Under the pieces are notes generated by a model, which worked only from the letters and a program-made list of their open reading frames with translations, was not told the origin of the DNA and did not search any database. From contig NC_135720.1 of assembly GCF_964656455.1 (NCBI RefSeq), forward strand, positions 103,490,696 to 103,554,695: DNA of 64,000 nucleotides, given 5' to 3'. Positions 21,122 to 31,860 of this stretch are shown here, one piece after another. Both the position numbers and the translations under genes were made by a program. This DNA comes from Halichoerus grypus (taxonomy: Eukaryota > Chordata > Mammalia > Carnivora > Phocidae). The stretch's first letter is position 1. Every line of letters begins with the position of its first letter.

Positions 21122-21310
21122 AGCTTAGGCTTTAGAGTCAGACAAACCTAGACTCGAATTCCAGCTCTGCTGCTTGCTGTGCGGTCTTCCGAGCCTTACT
21201 TCCTCATCTGGAAAATAGAAAACAGGACCTACCTCAGAAGTTGTTGTAAGCATTGACTAATATAATTTTTGTAATGTGCCTGACATAGGGCCAGGTCTAT
21301 TGTAAATATT
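21122..21310 (+). mobile_element. MIR SINE, plus strand
   Basis: ggctttagagtcagacaaac, gaattccagctctgctgctt, cttcctcatctggaaaatag and cagaagttgttgtaagcatt follow MIR through to its 3' part. Confidence 0.85.
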
Positions 21311-21682
21311 TCCCAAAATGTAGTGGTAGATAGAAGATAATTAATGAATGCCATGGCACCAGAGAGACTTAATGTCCAAGGTGTTCTAGAACCATTGCTC
21401 ACATCGTGAGCAGGGCCCAGATCCATGGTTGGCAAAGACCAATCCAAGCTTCAGTGTGTGAGATAATGGGGAGGTATAGGTGGGGAGTGATGTTCTGGAC
21501 ACTAGCAAGTGGGTAGAGTTTAAGGGGAGATCAATAGGAAGTGTGATCTCAGCTTGAACTAAAGTGGTACCAGATCATGAACAATAAATATTTACAAAGT
21601 GGTAGAGGAGCTTTTAAACCAAAAGAAGGAAGGAAAAGACAATATGCTCTTTCTAGAGCAATGCCTTGAGTCTCAGGGTGTA

Positions 21683-21800
21683 GAAATTCGATTTCTTGTT
21701 CATACTAACCAGCTGTGTGACCTTGAGCAAGTCAACACTATCTCTAATTCCAGGTTTTCTTGCATATAAAATAGAATTAGTCTAGTTCACTGACTTACAA
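21683..21800 (+). mobile_element. MIR SINE fragment, plus strand
   Basis: accagctgtgtgaccttgag at about 21,709 is the diagnostic MIR core. Flanks are diverged. Confidence 0.7.
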
Positions 21801-22096
21801 ACCATACTCCTTGAGCCTGTATTAGGGAGGAGAGGAAAAAGGCAGGAATGAGGACAGGATATGAGTTCTTGTCCCTAATTCAGTCCAAGCATCTATACTT
21901 ATAAGATCTTAAGATTGGCTCATAAAGGGAAATTGCATTGAGCCAAAATTACTCTTTAAAAAATCCTTAAATCACCCGAATGTATACTGTGAAAAGTCCA
22001 AAGGAACTAAAACCAGGTGAAGAAAAGCAGAGTCATCTCTTCCTTTCTCATAATTACTCTGGGGTGTGCCACTATTGAGCCAAGTGGCAGGCTGAG

Positions 22097-22169
22097 TCTA
22101 TCTGTCTATCTATCTATCCATCTATCCATCTGTCTGTCTCTCTGTCTCTCTCTCTCTCTCTCACACACA
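22097..22169. repeat. Compound (TCTA)n/(TC)n/(CA)n microsatellite
   Basis: tcta/tcca/tctg tetranucleotide units pass into a TC run and a short CA run. The compound structure with tetranucleotides makes length polymorphism likely. Confidence 0.9.
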
Positions 22170-22246
22170 AATACATACAGGTACATGAATACGTGAACTA
22201 ATGCTGCTGCAATGATCTTTCATTTAAGATTTAAAATTTGGTTTGT

Positions 22247-22447
22247 AGGGCATCCAACTCTTGATTTTGGCTCAGGTCATGATTTCAGAATCGTGGGATC
22301 AAGCCCCACATCAGGCTCCACCCTCAGCAGAGAGTCTGTTGAGGGTTCTCTCTCTCTCCCTCTCCCTCTGCCCCTCCCCCTGCTCGTACACACACACTCT
22401 CCCTCTGTCAAATAAATAAATAAGTCTTTAAAAAATTAAAAATAAAA
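22247..22447 (+). mobile_element. CAN SINE, 5'-truncated, plus strand
   Basis: The element starts inside the head (gggcatccaactcttgattt), skipping the usual gcgcctgggtggctcag. It has a CT-rich tract and an aaataaataaataagtcttt tail. A perfect 15-bp target duplication, taaaatttggtttgt, is at 22,232-22,246 and 22,448-22,462, so the truncation happened at insertion. Confidence 0.95.
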
Positions 22448-22462
22448 TAAAATTTGGTTTGT

Positions 22463-24185
22463 GAAAAGGCTTCCCCAGCTACTAAGAAAAATAATTGATA
22501 CTACTAGATGAGATGCTGAAGTGCTTTCCACTCTAACAGAATAAGATTCCAACAAGAAGGATATAAACCTTGGATTCAGGAGTCTTATTAGAGGGATTTG
22601 GAGAGAATCCTTATGCATAAGAAACATGGGGACAATTTCTTTGCACACCTAATCAGGCAACCAACAGGTGTGGGAAGTGGGTGGAAAATGAGCCAAAACA
22701 TATCAGCATTTCTGCATGAATGCTGGAAGCCCCACAACAACAAAAAGAAACACTTGGCATCCACTAGCTCCATAACCCAACTGGCATCCTCACAAGTAAC
22801 TGGTTACAAGAAAGGAATGCAGAAACTCTATAGGCTATTCCTTGAAGACACCATCCCAATGTATACCCAGGGCCAAAAAGACCAATAGAATTCCAGGCAC
22901 ATCATCAGTATGATTGCTTTAAAAAAATACAGATACTTTATCCGGTTCCTGAATAAAAGCATGGCACAACCCAACTAGGATAATTTGCATTGTTCTCATT
23001 CTCCTACCTTGGAAAGACATAATGAGCTGGACAAGGCAACTCAGAAAACAGAGAGAGAAAATAAAGCAAAAGAAACAAGAAGAGGGTAAGGGAGGGAGAA
23101 ATGAAGGACAGACTGAAGTATTTCAAAGAGGGGGATTGAGAGAACTGAAGTGATAGAAGATTCTTCAGTGGGCAACACTGAGAAGGGATGTTACCAATAT
23201 CTACAAAATAATGAAGGAAAGCAAAATGGCCATGGGCTTTCTCTGATGGCTCGCTTCCTTTCTCCCACTCAGAGGAGCTTAGAAAAAGTTGTATGGAGAT
23301 TAACAAAAAGCATATTCTACCCAATAAAGTAATATCTTTAAAGGATATCTCACAGGTATAGTGTTCACATTCACCCAAGGAAATGCTTGGAACTTGTTAT
23401 TCCATCAGGAGGATCCAACAGATGTTGTAAATCCATCCAAGAAAGGTTAGGGAAAAAATAAATGTGAGAACTTTATTTAAGAAGAATGCAGCTCTGTATA
23501 TTTTTGACCAAAGAAGAATCAGTTTCTTAAGGGAAAAGTTGTTCTCTTCAACCAAGAGCATGATTCTGGAGAATGTTTCTCAAATGTCTTCACATTTCCC
23601 CATTTGTTTGCTAGTGTCTGGAGGTCTTATTCTCTCTTATATCCATCTAAAGATCCTGTCCAGCACAGTGCCTTGTCAAAAAAAATTTTGTTGTTGTTTG
23701 CTGAAACAAACTTAATTACATTGTTTCATTGCAAGAGCTAGTAAATTGGGTCTCCCTACAAGCCTTCTTGGTACCTTCAGTGTTCCCTTTGGATCCATGA
23801 GATCAGACCCTAATAATGATTACATTCTGTGTCATCTGGAAAACATTCTTTCTCTGTGTGTGATTTTAACCTTTCTGAAAGGTCCAACCTATTTAGTTTC
23901 CCAAACTTTTCATCTAATAAGCCTCTTAGAAAAGTATGCAATTTGAATAACAAGAGAATAAACCCAGCCTTAGCTTATTGTGATACTAGGAAACAGTCAG
24001 TGCCAATCAATTTCAAAACAAATCCCAGAGTGAGTGCATCCAAATAAAAGAGCAGTCAACCTACAATTTTCTTCAGAGCATGACCATTGGTGTTGAGCCT
24101 GTGAAGGAAAAGGAATATCTGTGAGCTATCTAGATTTGTCATCATCCTTTTTGAGGAGCAACCAAGCATGAAACAGGAGATGGAA
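22463..24185. other. Unique sequence, no gene recognised
   Basis: An A/G-rich stretch runs from about 23,040 to 23,110. Frames of 60-124 codons occur on both strands; the 124-codon minus frame (23,004-23,378) is rich in Ser/Leu/Phe because it reads the purine tract in reverse. No splice-bounded exon was seen. Confidence 0.4.
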
Positions 24186-24189
24186 AGTC

Positions 24190-24310
24190 TGAGTCCAGTT
24201 CTATCACAAAAGCACCTGTGGCCTCAGGTGAATGATTTAGCCTTTCTGGGCCTCAGGTTCATCATCTGTAAAATGCAGAGGTTACGAGGACTAAGGTCAT
24301 AACACCCAAA
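24190..24310 (+). mobile_element. MIR SINE fragment, plus strand
   Basis: ctttctgggcctcaggttca and tcatctgtaaaatgcagagg form the MIR core in order. Confidence 0.72.
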
Positions 24311-24491
24311 TCCAAGAATTCTATCCTCTCATATCTATTGGGTGAGAAAAATACTGTTTCCAGAAAATGAGATTTTGAGTTTTATATCTGAGAACATAGA
24401 TTTTCTAACTTATCCTAACTTAATTAAACCTCCATAAGATATCTTACAGCCCAGATAAAAAGACTGCGTGTGTGCACGTCCATGCATGCGT

Positions 24492-24493
<2 letters not shown>

Positions 24494-24540
<47 letters not shown>
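24494..24540. repeat. Long (GT)n microsatellite
   Basis: An uninterrupted GT run of about 23 units, preceded by alternating catgcatgcgtac. It is the longest pure dinucleotide array in the window. Confidence 0.96.
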
Positions 24541-24541
<1 letters not shown>

Positions 24542-24542
<1 letters not shown>

Positions 24543-25115
24543 ATGTGGGAAAGGTAAGGAGGGTTGTATAAGGGAAGAGTTTAATAACAGACTCCCCTTA
24601 AACTCCCCTGATTCTAGAAGAAAACTGATTTTCTCTGTGATGTGACCACATTTCATATCACATTTCCATGTTCATGTTTATTAATGAGACAGCCTTCCAA
24701 GAAGAAATATTCTTTCTGAGAATGTTCTTAAGGCCCATCCTCCACTCCACTATTGGATGAAAAACTCCTGGAGAGTAGAGCCCACAGGCCACAGTCCTGA
24801 AATGGTTCAAGAAGTAGAAAAAGCAAAGTCCTATGTGAAAACAGTGGAGCACAGGGAGTGGTAAAAAGAAGTAGGCTGTGGAGAAATACTAGAAGTCTTG
24901 CTAGAGAAGTCAGAGGGCTGTGCTCATTCTAGTCAGCTGCAAACCCACAAAAAGACAGAGACTGCAACAGAAGATTCTACAATCCTTCCAGAACTCTGGT
25001 TCTTTACCAACACAGAACTGAAGTCAGTGAACAACATGTGATGAACACGCAATGCCATGTGAATGGGCCAAGACAAGGACAATGCAAACAAAAAAGGCAT
25101 GCTCTTTAAAGCCTT
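24542..25115. other. Unique sequence, no feature recognised
   Basis: Ordinary composition; no exon or repeat was identified. Confidence 0.4.
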
Positions 25116-25190
25116 GTGGACCAGGATGGCTAGTGCCTGGCTCATGATAAATGCTGTAAGAGTGTTTGTAAATAAATAAAATAAAAATGA
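25116..25190 (+). mobile_element. L2 3' tail fragment, plus strand
   Basis: gctagtgcctggctcatgat followed by an ataaatgctgtaagagtgtt tail resembles the L2 3' end, closing in an aaataaataaa run. Confidence 0.55.
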
Positions 25191-25369
25191 AAACACTTAC
25201 TGTCCAAAACCCATGTGAAATATGTCTGCCAGAGACATCTTAAAAATGTTTTCAGCATTGTTGTCTACAAGACTTTCTCCATTCATATAAATAATAGGCC
25301 TGAGCTGTGACTGTGTTGTAACAAGAATGGATGATGAAAGCTCTTACCCACCTGCAGTCAACTTCATAT

Positions 25370-25795
25370 GAATTGAAAGCATGCTTTGCCCTCCAGCAAA
25401 AGAGTATAGAACAAAGTAGAATGAATGGCCTCTGCCTACAAGATTGCTATCCAATTGGTGAGGTAAATTATCCGTGTGCCCAAAGTTAAAATCTACCCAA
25501 GAGATGTCATCAGACAATGTAAATACCAAATGACTGATAGAGATAAGGTATGTAGGTGTGCAATGAGCAAGAAGAGTGTGGACTCAGCAGGTCATGGAAG
25601 GTTTCGTGGAGGAGGGCTTTGAGTTGTGGGCATGAGAGCTTCCAAAAAGCTGGACGAATGAGTATGGGCACCAACATCAGAGGAGAATGAGCAGTGAGAT
25701 ATGACATTGCAAAGACTGGGTAGATCAGCTGGCCAGGCTAAGCAACTCAGACTTATCCTCTCAGTAGTAGGGAACACCTAAAGATAAACAATGTA
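25370..25795 (-). mobile_element. L2 fragment, minus strand
   Basis: ggtcatggaaggtttcgtgg (25,592) and a gaggagggctttgagttgtg block match the reverse complement of the L2 interior (gaaggcttcccggagga). The flanking text is diverged. Confidence 0.55.
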
Positions 25796-26064
25796 AAGTA
25801 GGCTCTTGGTCATCCAAAATTCCCTAAGTGAATCTAGTATATTGATCACATCTGTCAGTGCTGGTCCTTGCTCCTAGTAGCCACAGGTGCCCTCATCACA
25901 TACGGTTTTAGCAGATATTCTTCCCAAGTTATAGACATACTTGCAACTTTGAAGAATATCCCGGAATTGGAAGAAATCTAAGAAATTACCAAACTCTATT
26001 TCTCAATCAATGCAGAAATTTTTTTTCTGTAAGACCATCAAAGCAATGCATTCCCTGGGCTGGC

Positions 26065-26460
26065 ACAGTATACTTACTGCACATAGGAGGAACTCAGTAA
26101 AGGTGGGTGAGTGACCAAATGAATCCAACAATTGCTTACAATTGGTCATTTGGATTTCACTTGCAGAGTTGAGCAGCATTTACTCCTTAGAAAGTTCTTT
26201 CTTACTTTGACTTAAATTCTGTCTCCCTATTTCTACCGCCTGTTGGTTCTAGTTTTGTCATCCAAAGAAACATAACAAATCTACTCATTCTTCCATGTCA
26301 CCATTTTTGTTATTGTTGTTGTTTTTAGTATTTAGAGATATTTGTTGGGTCTTAGCTTTTTCCTTTCCAAATCACATTTCCTGTTTCTTCATAGAGCTCA
26401 AAGGAACCAATCTGCTATTGTGAATAATATTGTATTCCCTTGTCTCTCCTTTAATTCACT
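26065..26460. mobile_element. L2/MIR tail and CR1/L3-like ancient repeat
   Basis: 26,065-26,125 looks like an L2 or MIR tail (ggaactcagtaaaggtgggt). 26,150-26,460 carries agaaagttctttcttacttt, ctgtctccctatttctaccg and ggttctagttttgtcatcca, the same deep repeat type suggested at 20,690-21,000. Confidence 0.38.
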
Positions 26461-27268
26461 GAGCAAGATGGGTTGCATAAGGGGTTGCATTATAGATTGG
26501 GGGGGTTAGTCCTCCCAGAGGCTAGATCCCAGAGTCCCTGAACTTCTGCATATGTACCATGCTTCCCTGAGGGTGCGTATTGGGTCCTTGCTGCAGCTGA
26601 GGCACATGACCACTTTCCAATGAGCCTGATCCCCAAACTCCCATGCTGTAGGATCTATGGGACCTGCCATGCTCCCACTGCATGCATTTCCATCAGATGG
26701 CATTTTCCCAGGAAGATGTTCCTGCTGGCAGCGTCTTTCTACTCTAAATCAGAGCCATTACCACTTAAGCCCACTTCCTCCAGCTTGGTCCCCAGCGCTT
26801 TAAGCGAGCAAAAGCATCTGGTTCCTCATCCTCCACACCATAATCCTTCAAATCCTCAAAAGCCTTCATTAAATCACAATTCTACCAATGTCACCACACC
26901 CCTAAGCTTCAGGAAATGCTCAGCTATGAACCAATCCTTCACCTTCTAATGCAGAGGGTCATAGCCAGCATTTCTAAAAAAACAAAACAGAAAATACCAC
27001 AGCTCATCATCCTTAATAAACATAAATATTGTTTCTGGAACTTTTGTTTTTTATATACAGTAACACATTTTTTAAGCTATATACAGGGATATCCTGTATG
27101 TATAAACATAAATATTCTTCATGCACTGAAATGAAATATTAAGTGTCAGCTATTGTGGGTGTCGGTCGAGCGAGTTTGATAAACACAGTTTTCCTGCAGC
27201 CCAAAGCTGTGGTTGTCGCTAGCTAATGTCTGGGCCTACAGGGCTATGTAATGGAAAGAGGATTTCTG
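26461..27268. other. Unique sequence, no gene recognised
   Basis: A 109-codon plus frame (26,620-26,949) has a Ser/Pro/His-rich composition without a domain. A CpG-bearing phrase gtgtcggtcgagcgagtttg at about 27,160 is unremarkable otherwise. Confidence 0.4.
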
Positions 27269-27460
27269 AAGATAGACACCACATCAGTCTTATTCACCAC
27301 GGCATCCCCGTGCCTCGCTCAGTATCTGCATAAAGTAGGTGTCCGATAAACATATGTTACATGAAAGCCACTCACTGGCTGGGTGACCTCTGGGACTCAC
27401 TCCTCTCACTTATAAAATGAGTCTTCAGCACTTCTTGATGAACTTTGAGTCCCTTCAAAT
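27269..27460 (+). mobile_element. L2 3' end followed by MIR fragment, plus strand
   Basis: 27,269-27,365 follows L2 (accacggcatccccgtgcct, agtaggtgtccgataaacat). 27,370-27,460 follows MIR (ggctgggtgacctctgggac, tcacttataaaatgagtctt). Confidence 0.6.
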
Positions 27461-28840
27461 GCTACCCTAATAACCCATGACTGTGTCTGGGTCTTGGAAA
27501 ATGCTTTTGCAATGGCAAAGGCTGGCTCTGGTAACTCTTCTCTTCCCCCACATTCACACTCTACAAATAACCACCTCTGGGTAAGAAGTGTGAGGATAAG
27601 CTGGTGCTGAAAATGAGCTAAGAAAAAAATCATGTACACCCTGCCCAGTGTATGTCAGGCTGTGGTTTGTGCTAGATTAATGAAAGCCCCACATGGCATA
27701 ATTGTGTTTACAGTGAGCTTATAGGAGTTTTCCCTCAAGGTAGGAAAGGAGGTTCGGGTTAAACAAATTATTTAGCTTTTCCTGACCTGAACTGGCAACA
27801 GTGATGGGGAGTGGGGGCTGAGGAATGGACTTCCTGATTTCAGCCCAGATTATGCTCACCTTGAGTGCCTTTGCAACCAGACGCTGGTCTTCCATCAGGG
27901 AAGCGAAAGGCAATTCCTATGCTCTGAAAAGGTCTAAAGCCCCAAATTGCTTCCTGTGGGCAAATTGTACCTTGTCCAATTGTGTAGAAGTGACTTCTAG
28001 CTACAAGGCAGCCAACAGCTGGTATTACAGGAATTAAAGCTCCTGCTTTTTGGCTGGAGCAAGTGAAACAAATAAGAAAATTTGATTGCCCAGAATGAGA
28101 GTCCTGCTATCTTTATTGCGGTCACCCACCTTTTCTTCCTGAAACAGAAATATCGCATGGAGTCACATGCAGCCCACATCTAAGGGAGGTTAGTATCCAG
28201 CAGTTCTCTTAAGAAGAAAACACAAATCCTACCCGCTGAGTCTACACAGCACCAAAAATCTAGTTCGAATGAACATTTCACTGAATGGATTCAGTGCCCG
28301 ACATGTTGCACTGGCATATTTGACTTTGGTCGAAAACAAATTAATTTTAACTACAGCTTGGGGAGTGTGGATATAATTTTGCTTAGTTTTTATGGTTGAT
28401 TTTTTTTTTCAGTCAATCCATAGCCATTGCCAATTTCTCTTCAGTCTCTGAAGATATTTTTAGGTATGAGACTATACTAACAGGATGTATGTAATTTATT
28501 GGCAGGACTTTTCTGTCAACCCGTCAGTCATTTTTGATTCTAAATTACATGGGCCCAACCCAGGTCTGGGATGCATTCACATTAAATGATTGTGGATCAT
28601 TTATTTCAGAAATGATAGGTTGGAGAAAATGTGCTTTGCACATGAGAAATGAAAACCCACAGCATGTCAAGTTTCCTGTTTCCTGCGATCCTCATTTTTC
28701 CATTTAGCCTCTATTTTAACTTTTCCTCCCTCTGACTTAAAGGTCTTGAGAGGATCCAAAAACAGACTGGGAAAGACCTACCCACCCACTCTGTGGCCCC
28801 AGGTTGAGTAAGACCACCTCCTAGAGGGTAGGAAGGAAAT
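27461..28840. other. Unique sequence, no gene recognised
   Basis: 28,300-28,720 is A/T-rich unique sequence with phrases such as ttaaatgattgtggatcatt (a near-palindrome) and may be non-coding regulatory DNA. No exon signal was found. Confidence 0.35.
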
Positions 28841-28844
28841 AATC

Positions 28845-29005
28845 ACAATCATCATTGACATTCTGGATCACCCTTGGGCGTTCAGCAAGATAATGAGAGG
28901 AGGGTGATGCCCCACATTTTGTAGGCTCACCTGGGTTAGTGACTCGGCTAAGGTCACACAGAAAGGAAAAGAGGTGCCAGAAGTCAAATACATGTGCTCC
29001 TGATG
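28845..29005 (-). mobile_element. MIR SINE, minus strand
   Basis: gtgactcggctaaggtcaca at 28,939 is the reverse-complement MIR core (ttgcccaaggtcaca), with cacattttgtaggctcacct before it. Confidence 0.68.
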
Positions 29006-29600
29006 CTTCACTTTTTTCCTAGAAATGATTCCCATTCTTTGTGAGTCTCCTCGTGGTTCATGGTGACATAAAGAATGGGATACATTCTGCAGGTGGGTCT
29101 TATAGTCAGGGAAGCAGGTTGCATGGCTTCTATGAGTCTGTCTGCTGTCAGGGTGGGTGGTCAGGAGGGGAGGAAGGGGGTGAAATGGGAGAGGTCAAAA
29201 CAAAGAGGAACTGTGTGCAGCTCTCAGCAGCTCCAACCTTGATGATGTGGGGCCCTTCTGCGTGAAGCTGCACTCATAACTGGCCGAGGAGTTGGAGAAG
29301 GTGAAGAGGTGACCTATGGGCCTGGAGGTTGCCCTGGGCCAGCACCCAGCCAGCAGGCAGATCAGCCCCAAGAGCACCTGCCCACACTTTTGTAAACAAA
29401 GCTTGCACAAAAACAATTATACGGATTTGGTCTTGTCCCAGTTCTCAGGCAATTTTTGTAATTATTTAGATTTTGATTTATTTAAGCTTTTAGTAGAGGT
29501 ATAATTTCTATATTATCAATCTTAGATGTAACGTGATTGATTCTGATAAAGGCATATGTTAATGTAACACACCCTATCAGGATATAACATACTTCCTTTA
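29006..29600. other. Unique sequence with weak coding-like patch
   Basis: 29,195-29,416 on the minus strand gives a 73-codon frame opening at TTG with a hydrophobic run (VLLGLICLLAGCW) resembling a signal peptide. The plus strand over the same bases has an acidic/lysine patch broken by stops. Neither has a convincing start or splice site. It could be a decayed pseudogene or chance. Confidence 0.3.
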
Positions 29601-29609
29601 CTCCAGAAT

Positions 29610-30057
29610 GTTCTTTCCCAGTCAATACCCTTCCTCTCCCAGGCCAGAAATCCCACTGTTCTGATTTCTTTGGCAACAGATTCACTTCCCCCGTCCTAGA
29701 ACCCCATAGAAATGGAATCCTATGTTGTTTACCCTTCTATGATACAGATTCTTTTACTTAATATAGTATTTGTAAGATTGTCCATGCTGTCACATGTTTC
29801 AATAGACCATTCCTTTTTATTGCTGAGTGTACTCTATTATATGAATATAGTGCAATTTACCCATTTACCTGCTAATGGACATTTGGGTTTGAGACTATTA
29901 TGAATGCAACTACTATGAATATTTTTATATAAGGCATTTAGTGGGTGCAGGGGCATGTGATTTCACTTGGGTAAATACTTGAGTGGAATTACTGAGTCAT
30001 AGGATAAGGGTATGTTTAACTTTATTAGAAACTGCCAAACTGTTTTTCAAAGTGAGG
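29610..30057 (-). mobile_element. Old L1M, minus strand (left part of split copy)
   Basis: aaatggaatcctatgttgtt, tttttattgctgagtgtact, tgctaatggacatttgggtt and gaaactgccaaactgttttt are the reverse complement of the L1M 3' end. The copy is interrupted at 30,058 by an LTR and resumes at 30,412. Confidence 0.78.
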
Positions 30058-30411
30058 TGTTATGGACTGAATTGTGTCCCTCCAAAATTCATATGTTGAA
30101 GTCTCAATCCCCAGTACCTCAGAATGTGACTATTTTTGGAGATAGTGTCTCTAAAGAGGTAATTAAGTTAAAATGAGGTCATTAGAATGGGCCCTACACC
30201 AGTATGATTGATGTCCTTATGAGGTCAGGATACAGATACGTGCAGAAGAGAGACCATTTGAAGACACAGGGAGAAGACGGCCATCTTTAAGCCAATGAGA
30301 AAGTCCTCAGAAGAAACCAATCCTGCCCACGCCTTGACCAGAAAATAACTATCTGTTGTTTAAGCTACCCAGTCTACGGACCTTTGTTATGGTATCCCTA
30401 GCTGACTAAAA
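30058..30411 (+). mobile_element. MLT1 (MaLR) solo LTR, plus strand
   Basis: It starts tgttatggactgaattgtgt and contains cctcagaatgtgactatttt, agacacagggagaagacggc and gttgtttaagctacccagtc, ending gtatccctagctgactaaaa. These follow the MLT1 LTR consensus from end to end. MaLR elements are ancient ERVL-related retroelements; no internal coding region is present. It lies within an older minus-strand L1. Confidence 0.88.
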
Positions 30412-30648
30412 TCTGTAACGCCATCTTTACACTCCCAACAGCAATGTATGTGGGTTCTGGTTTCTCCACATCCTCACCAACACTTGGTATTGACAGCATT
30501 TTTATCTTTAGCCATTCAGTGGGTGAATAGTGCACATCATTGTGATTTCCATTTGCATTTCTGGATGATTAACGACGTTCGGCCCTCTTTTGTGTGCTTA
30601 TTGGCCATTCATTTATTTTCTTTTGAGAAATACCTGTTCAAGGGTCAT
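30412..30648 (-). mobile_element. Old L1M, minus strand (right part of split copy)
   Basis: ttacactcccaacagcaatg, tccacatcctcaccaacact and tgcttattggccattcattt continue the L1 left off at 30,057 in the expected order. Confidence 0.8.
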
Positions 30649-30649
30649 C

Positions 30650-31150
30650 TTCGTCACCTTCAATCATCCCACTCCAGCCACCCTGGGCATTTTGCCATTT
30701 CTTCAACACACCAAACTCACTCCTGACTCAGGGACTTGGCTGTTGATACAATCTGTCTGAAATTCACTTCCCCATGTTGCTGTTCCTCCTCATTAGGCCT
30801 CAGCTCAAACGTCACCTCCTCAGAGAAGCCTTCCTTGGCCATCCTAGCTAAAATAGTCCCTCTCCTATCCCCATCTCTTTCCATTACCTGATAACTTATT
30901 TTTACTTCATAGGAAATTTGACTTTCTAACATATTACATCTGTCTTGTTTTATCTTCCAAGGTAGACTGTAAGTCCACAAAGTAGACAAAAAATTTTCAA
31001 CACTCTACATTTGGAGTCCAGAAAAGTAGTACAAAGATGATATCTAATAATTATTTGTTGACTAGATAATCAAAAATAAAAAGGAGAGAGAGAATGAGCA
31101 TCTATGCACTGCCTGGTACATAGTAATTGTTCAACAAATGATGTTATTAT
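30650..31150 (+). mobile_element. L2 LINE 3' part with MIR-like tail, plus strand
   Basis: cctcagctcaaacgtcacct, cagagaagccttccttggcc, ctgataacttatttttactt and gtagactgtaagtccacaaa match L2 in order. 31,090-31,150 (actgcctggtacatagtaat) is an L2 or MIR tail. Any coding capacity is long gone. Confidence 0.78.
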
Positions 31151-31680
31151 ATCTCTAAAGATGTGTAATCATTGAAACCATAATAATATGATCTTCAGGT
31201 GATTACAATTCTCAAAATTAGACATACAAAAACAGAGTTGAAAAAATAAGTAGAAATTATAAGCATGTTAAAAACATGCCTATATTCACATATTAAATAA
31301 GTTCTCGCTTTCAGCTCTAGTTCTCTTTTTCCATTCCTTATTAAAGTTTTTAAACTGATTTTTATTGAAATATACACCCTGACACCCTGAAACTTTTCTG
31401 CAAAACAAAACTAAGTAGTCCAAGGTCTTAGAATGAAATAACTTAAAATAACACCTGAGAGTTTTGTATTTCCGGTGTTCCCAGGGTCTGATAGCTTCTG
31501 CATGCCTGTTCCCAGAATGTCTTGGGGAACATCTATTCCTAGATTTCCATGAGTATTCCCTTGGAGCTAAAATAATCACCTTACTTAATTGAAGTAAAAT
31601 GATCCTTTTATTTACTAGAACTCCTTCGATTGGTGTCTACACCTTGCAATCAATCATAAAATCCTGAAAAGAACAGGTCT
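31151..31680. other. Unique sequence with a diverged internal relative
   Basis: The 52 bases from about 31,422 (ttagaatgaaataacttaaa) align with about 31,988 (ttagaatggaatgattcaaa) at roughly 70% identity by eye. No gene or named repeat was recognised. Confidence 0.35.
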
Positions 31681-31860
31681 TCCATTTTTTAATCTTTTTT
31701 TTCACTTAGCTGCATAATGCAAAAATCCTTTCGTGTCAATAGACAAATAGCTGAATAATTATAAATGGCTACATACTATCCCATTGAGTGGCTAAAATAT
31801 GGAATCTATCCAGTCTTCCATAATTTGACTTTTAAGTTTTGGGGCCATTGCTATTCATTC
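31680..31860 (-). mobile_element. L1M 3'-end fragment, minus strand
   Basis: cacttagctgcataatgcaa, tcctttcgtgtcaatagaca and aatggctacatactatccca resemble the reverse complement of the L1M 3' end. Decayed. Confidence 0.45.

Noticed and set aside
1383..22447. tRNA genes
   Set aside because: The tRNA-like A and B boxes are the heads of CAN SINEs, without an intact cloverleaf or 3' end.
23004..23378. 124-codon minus frame with hydrophobic runs
   Set aside because: It is the reverse reading of an A/G-rich tract, and its leucine, serine and phenylalanine runs follow from that.
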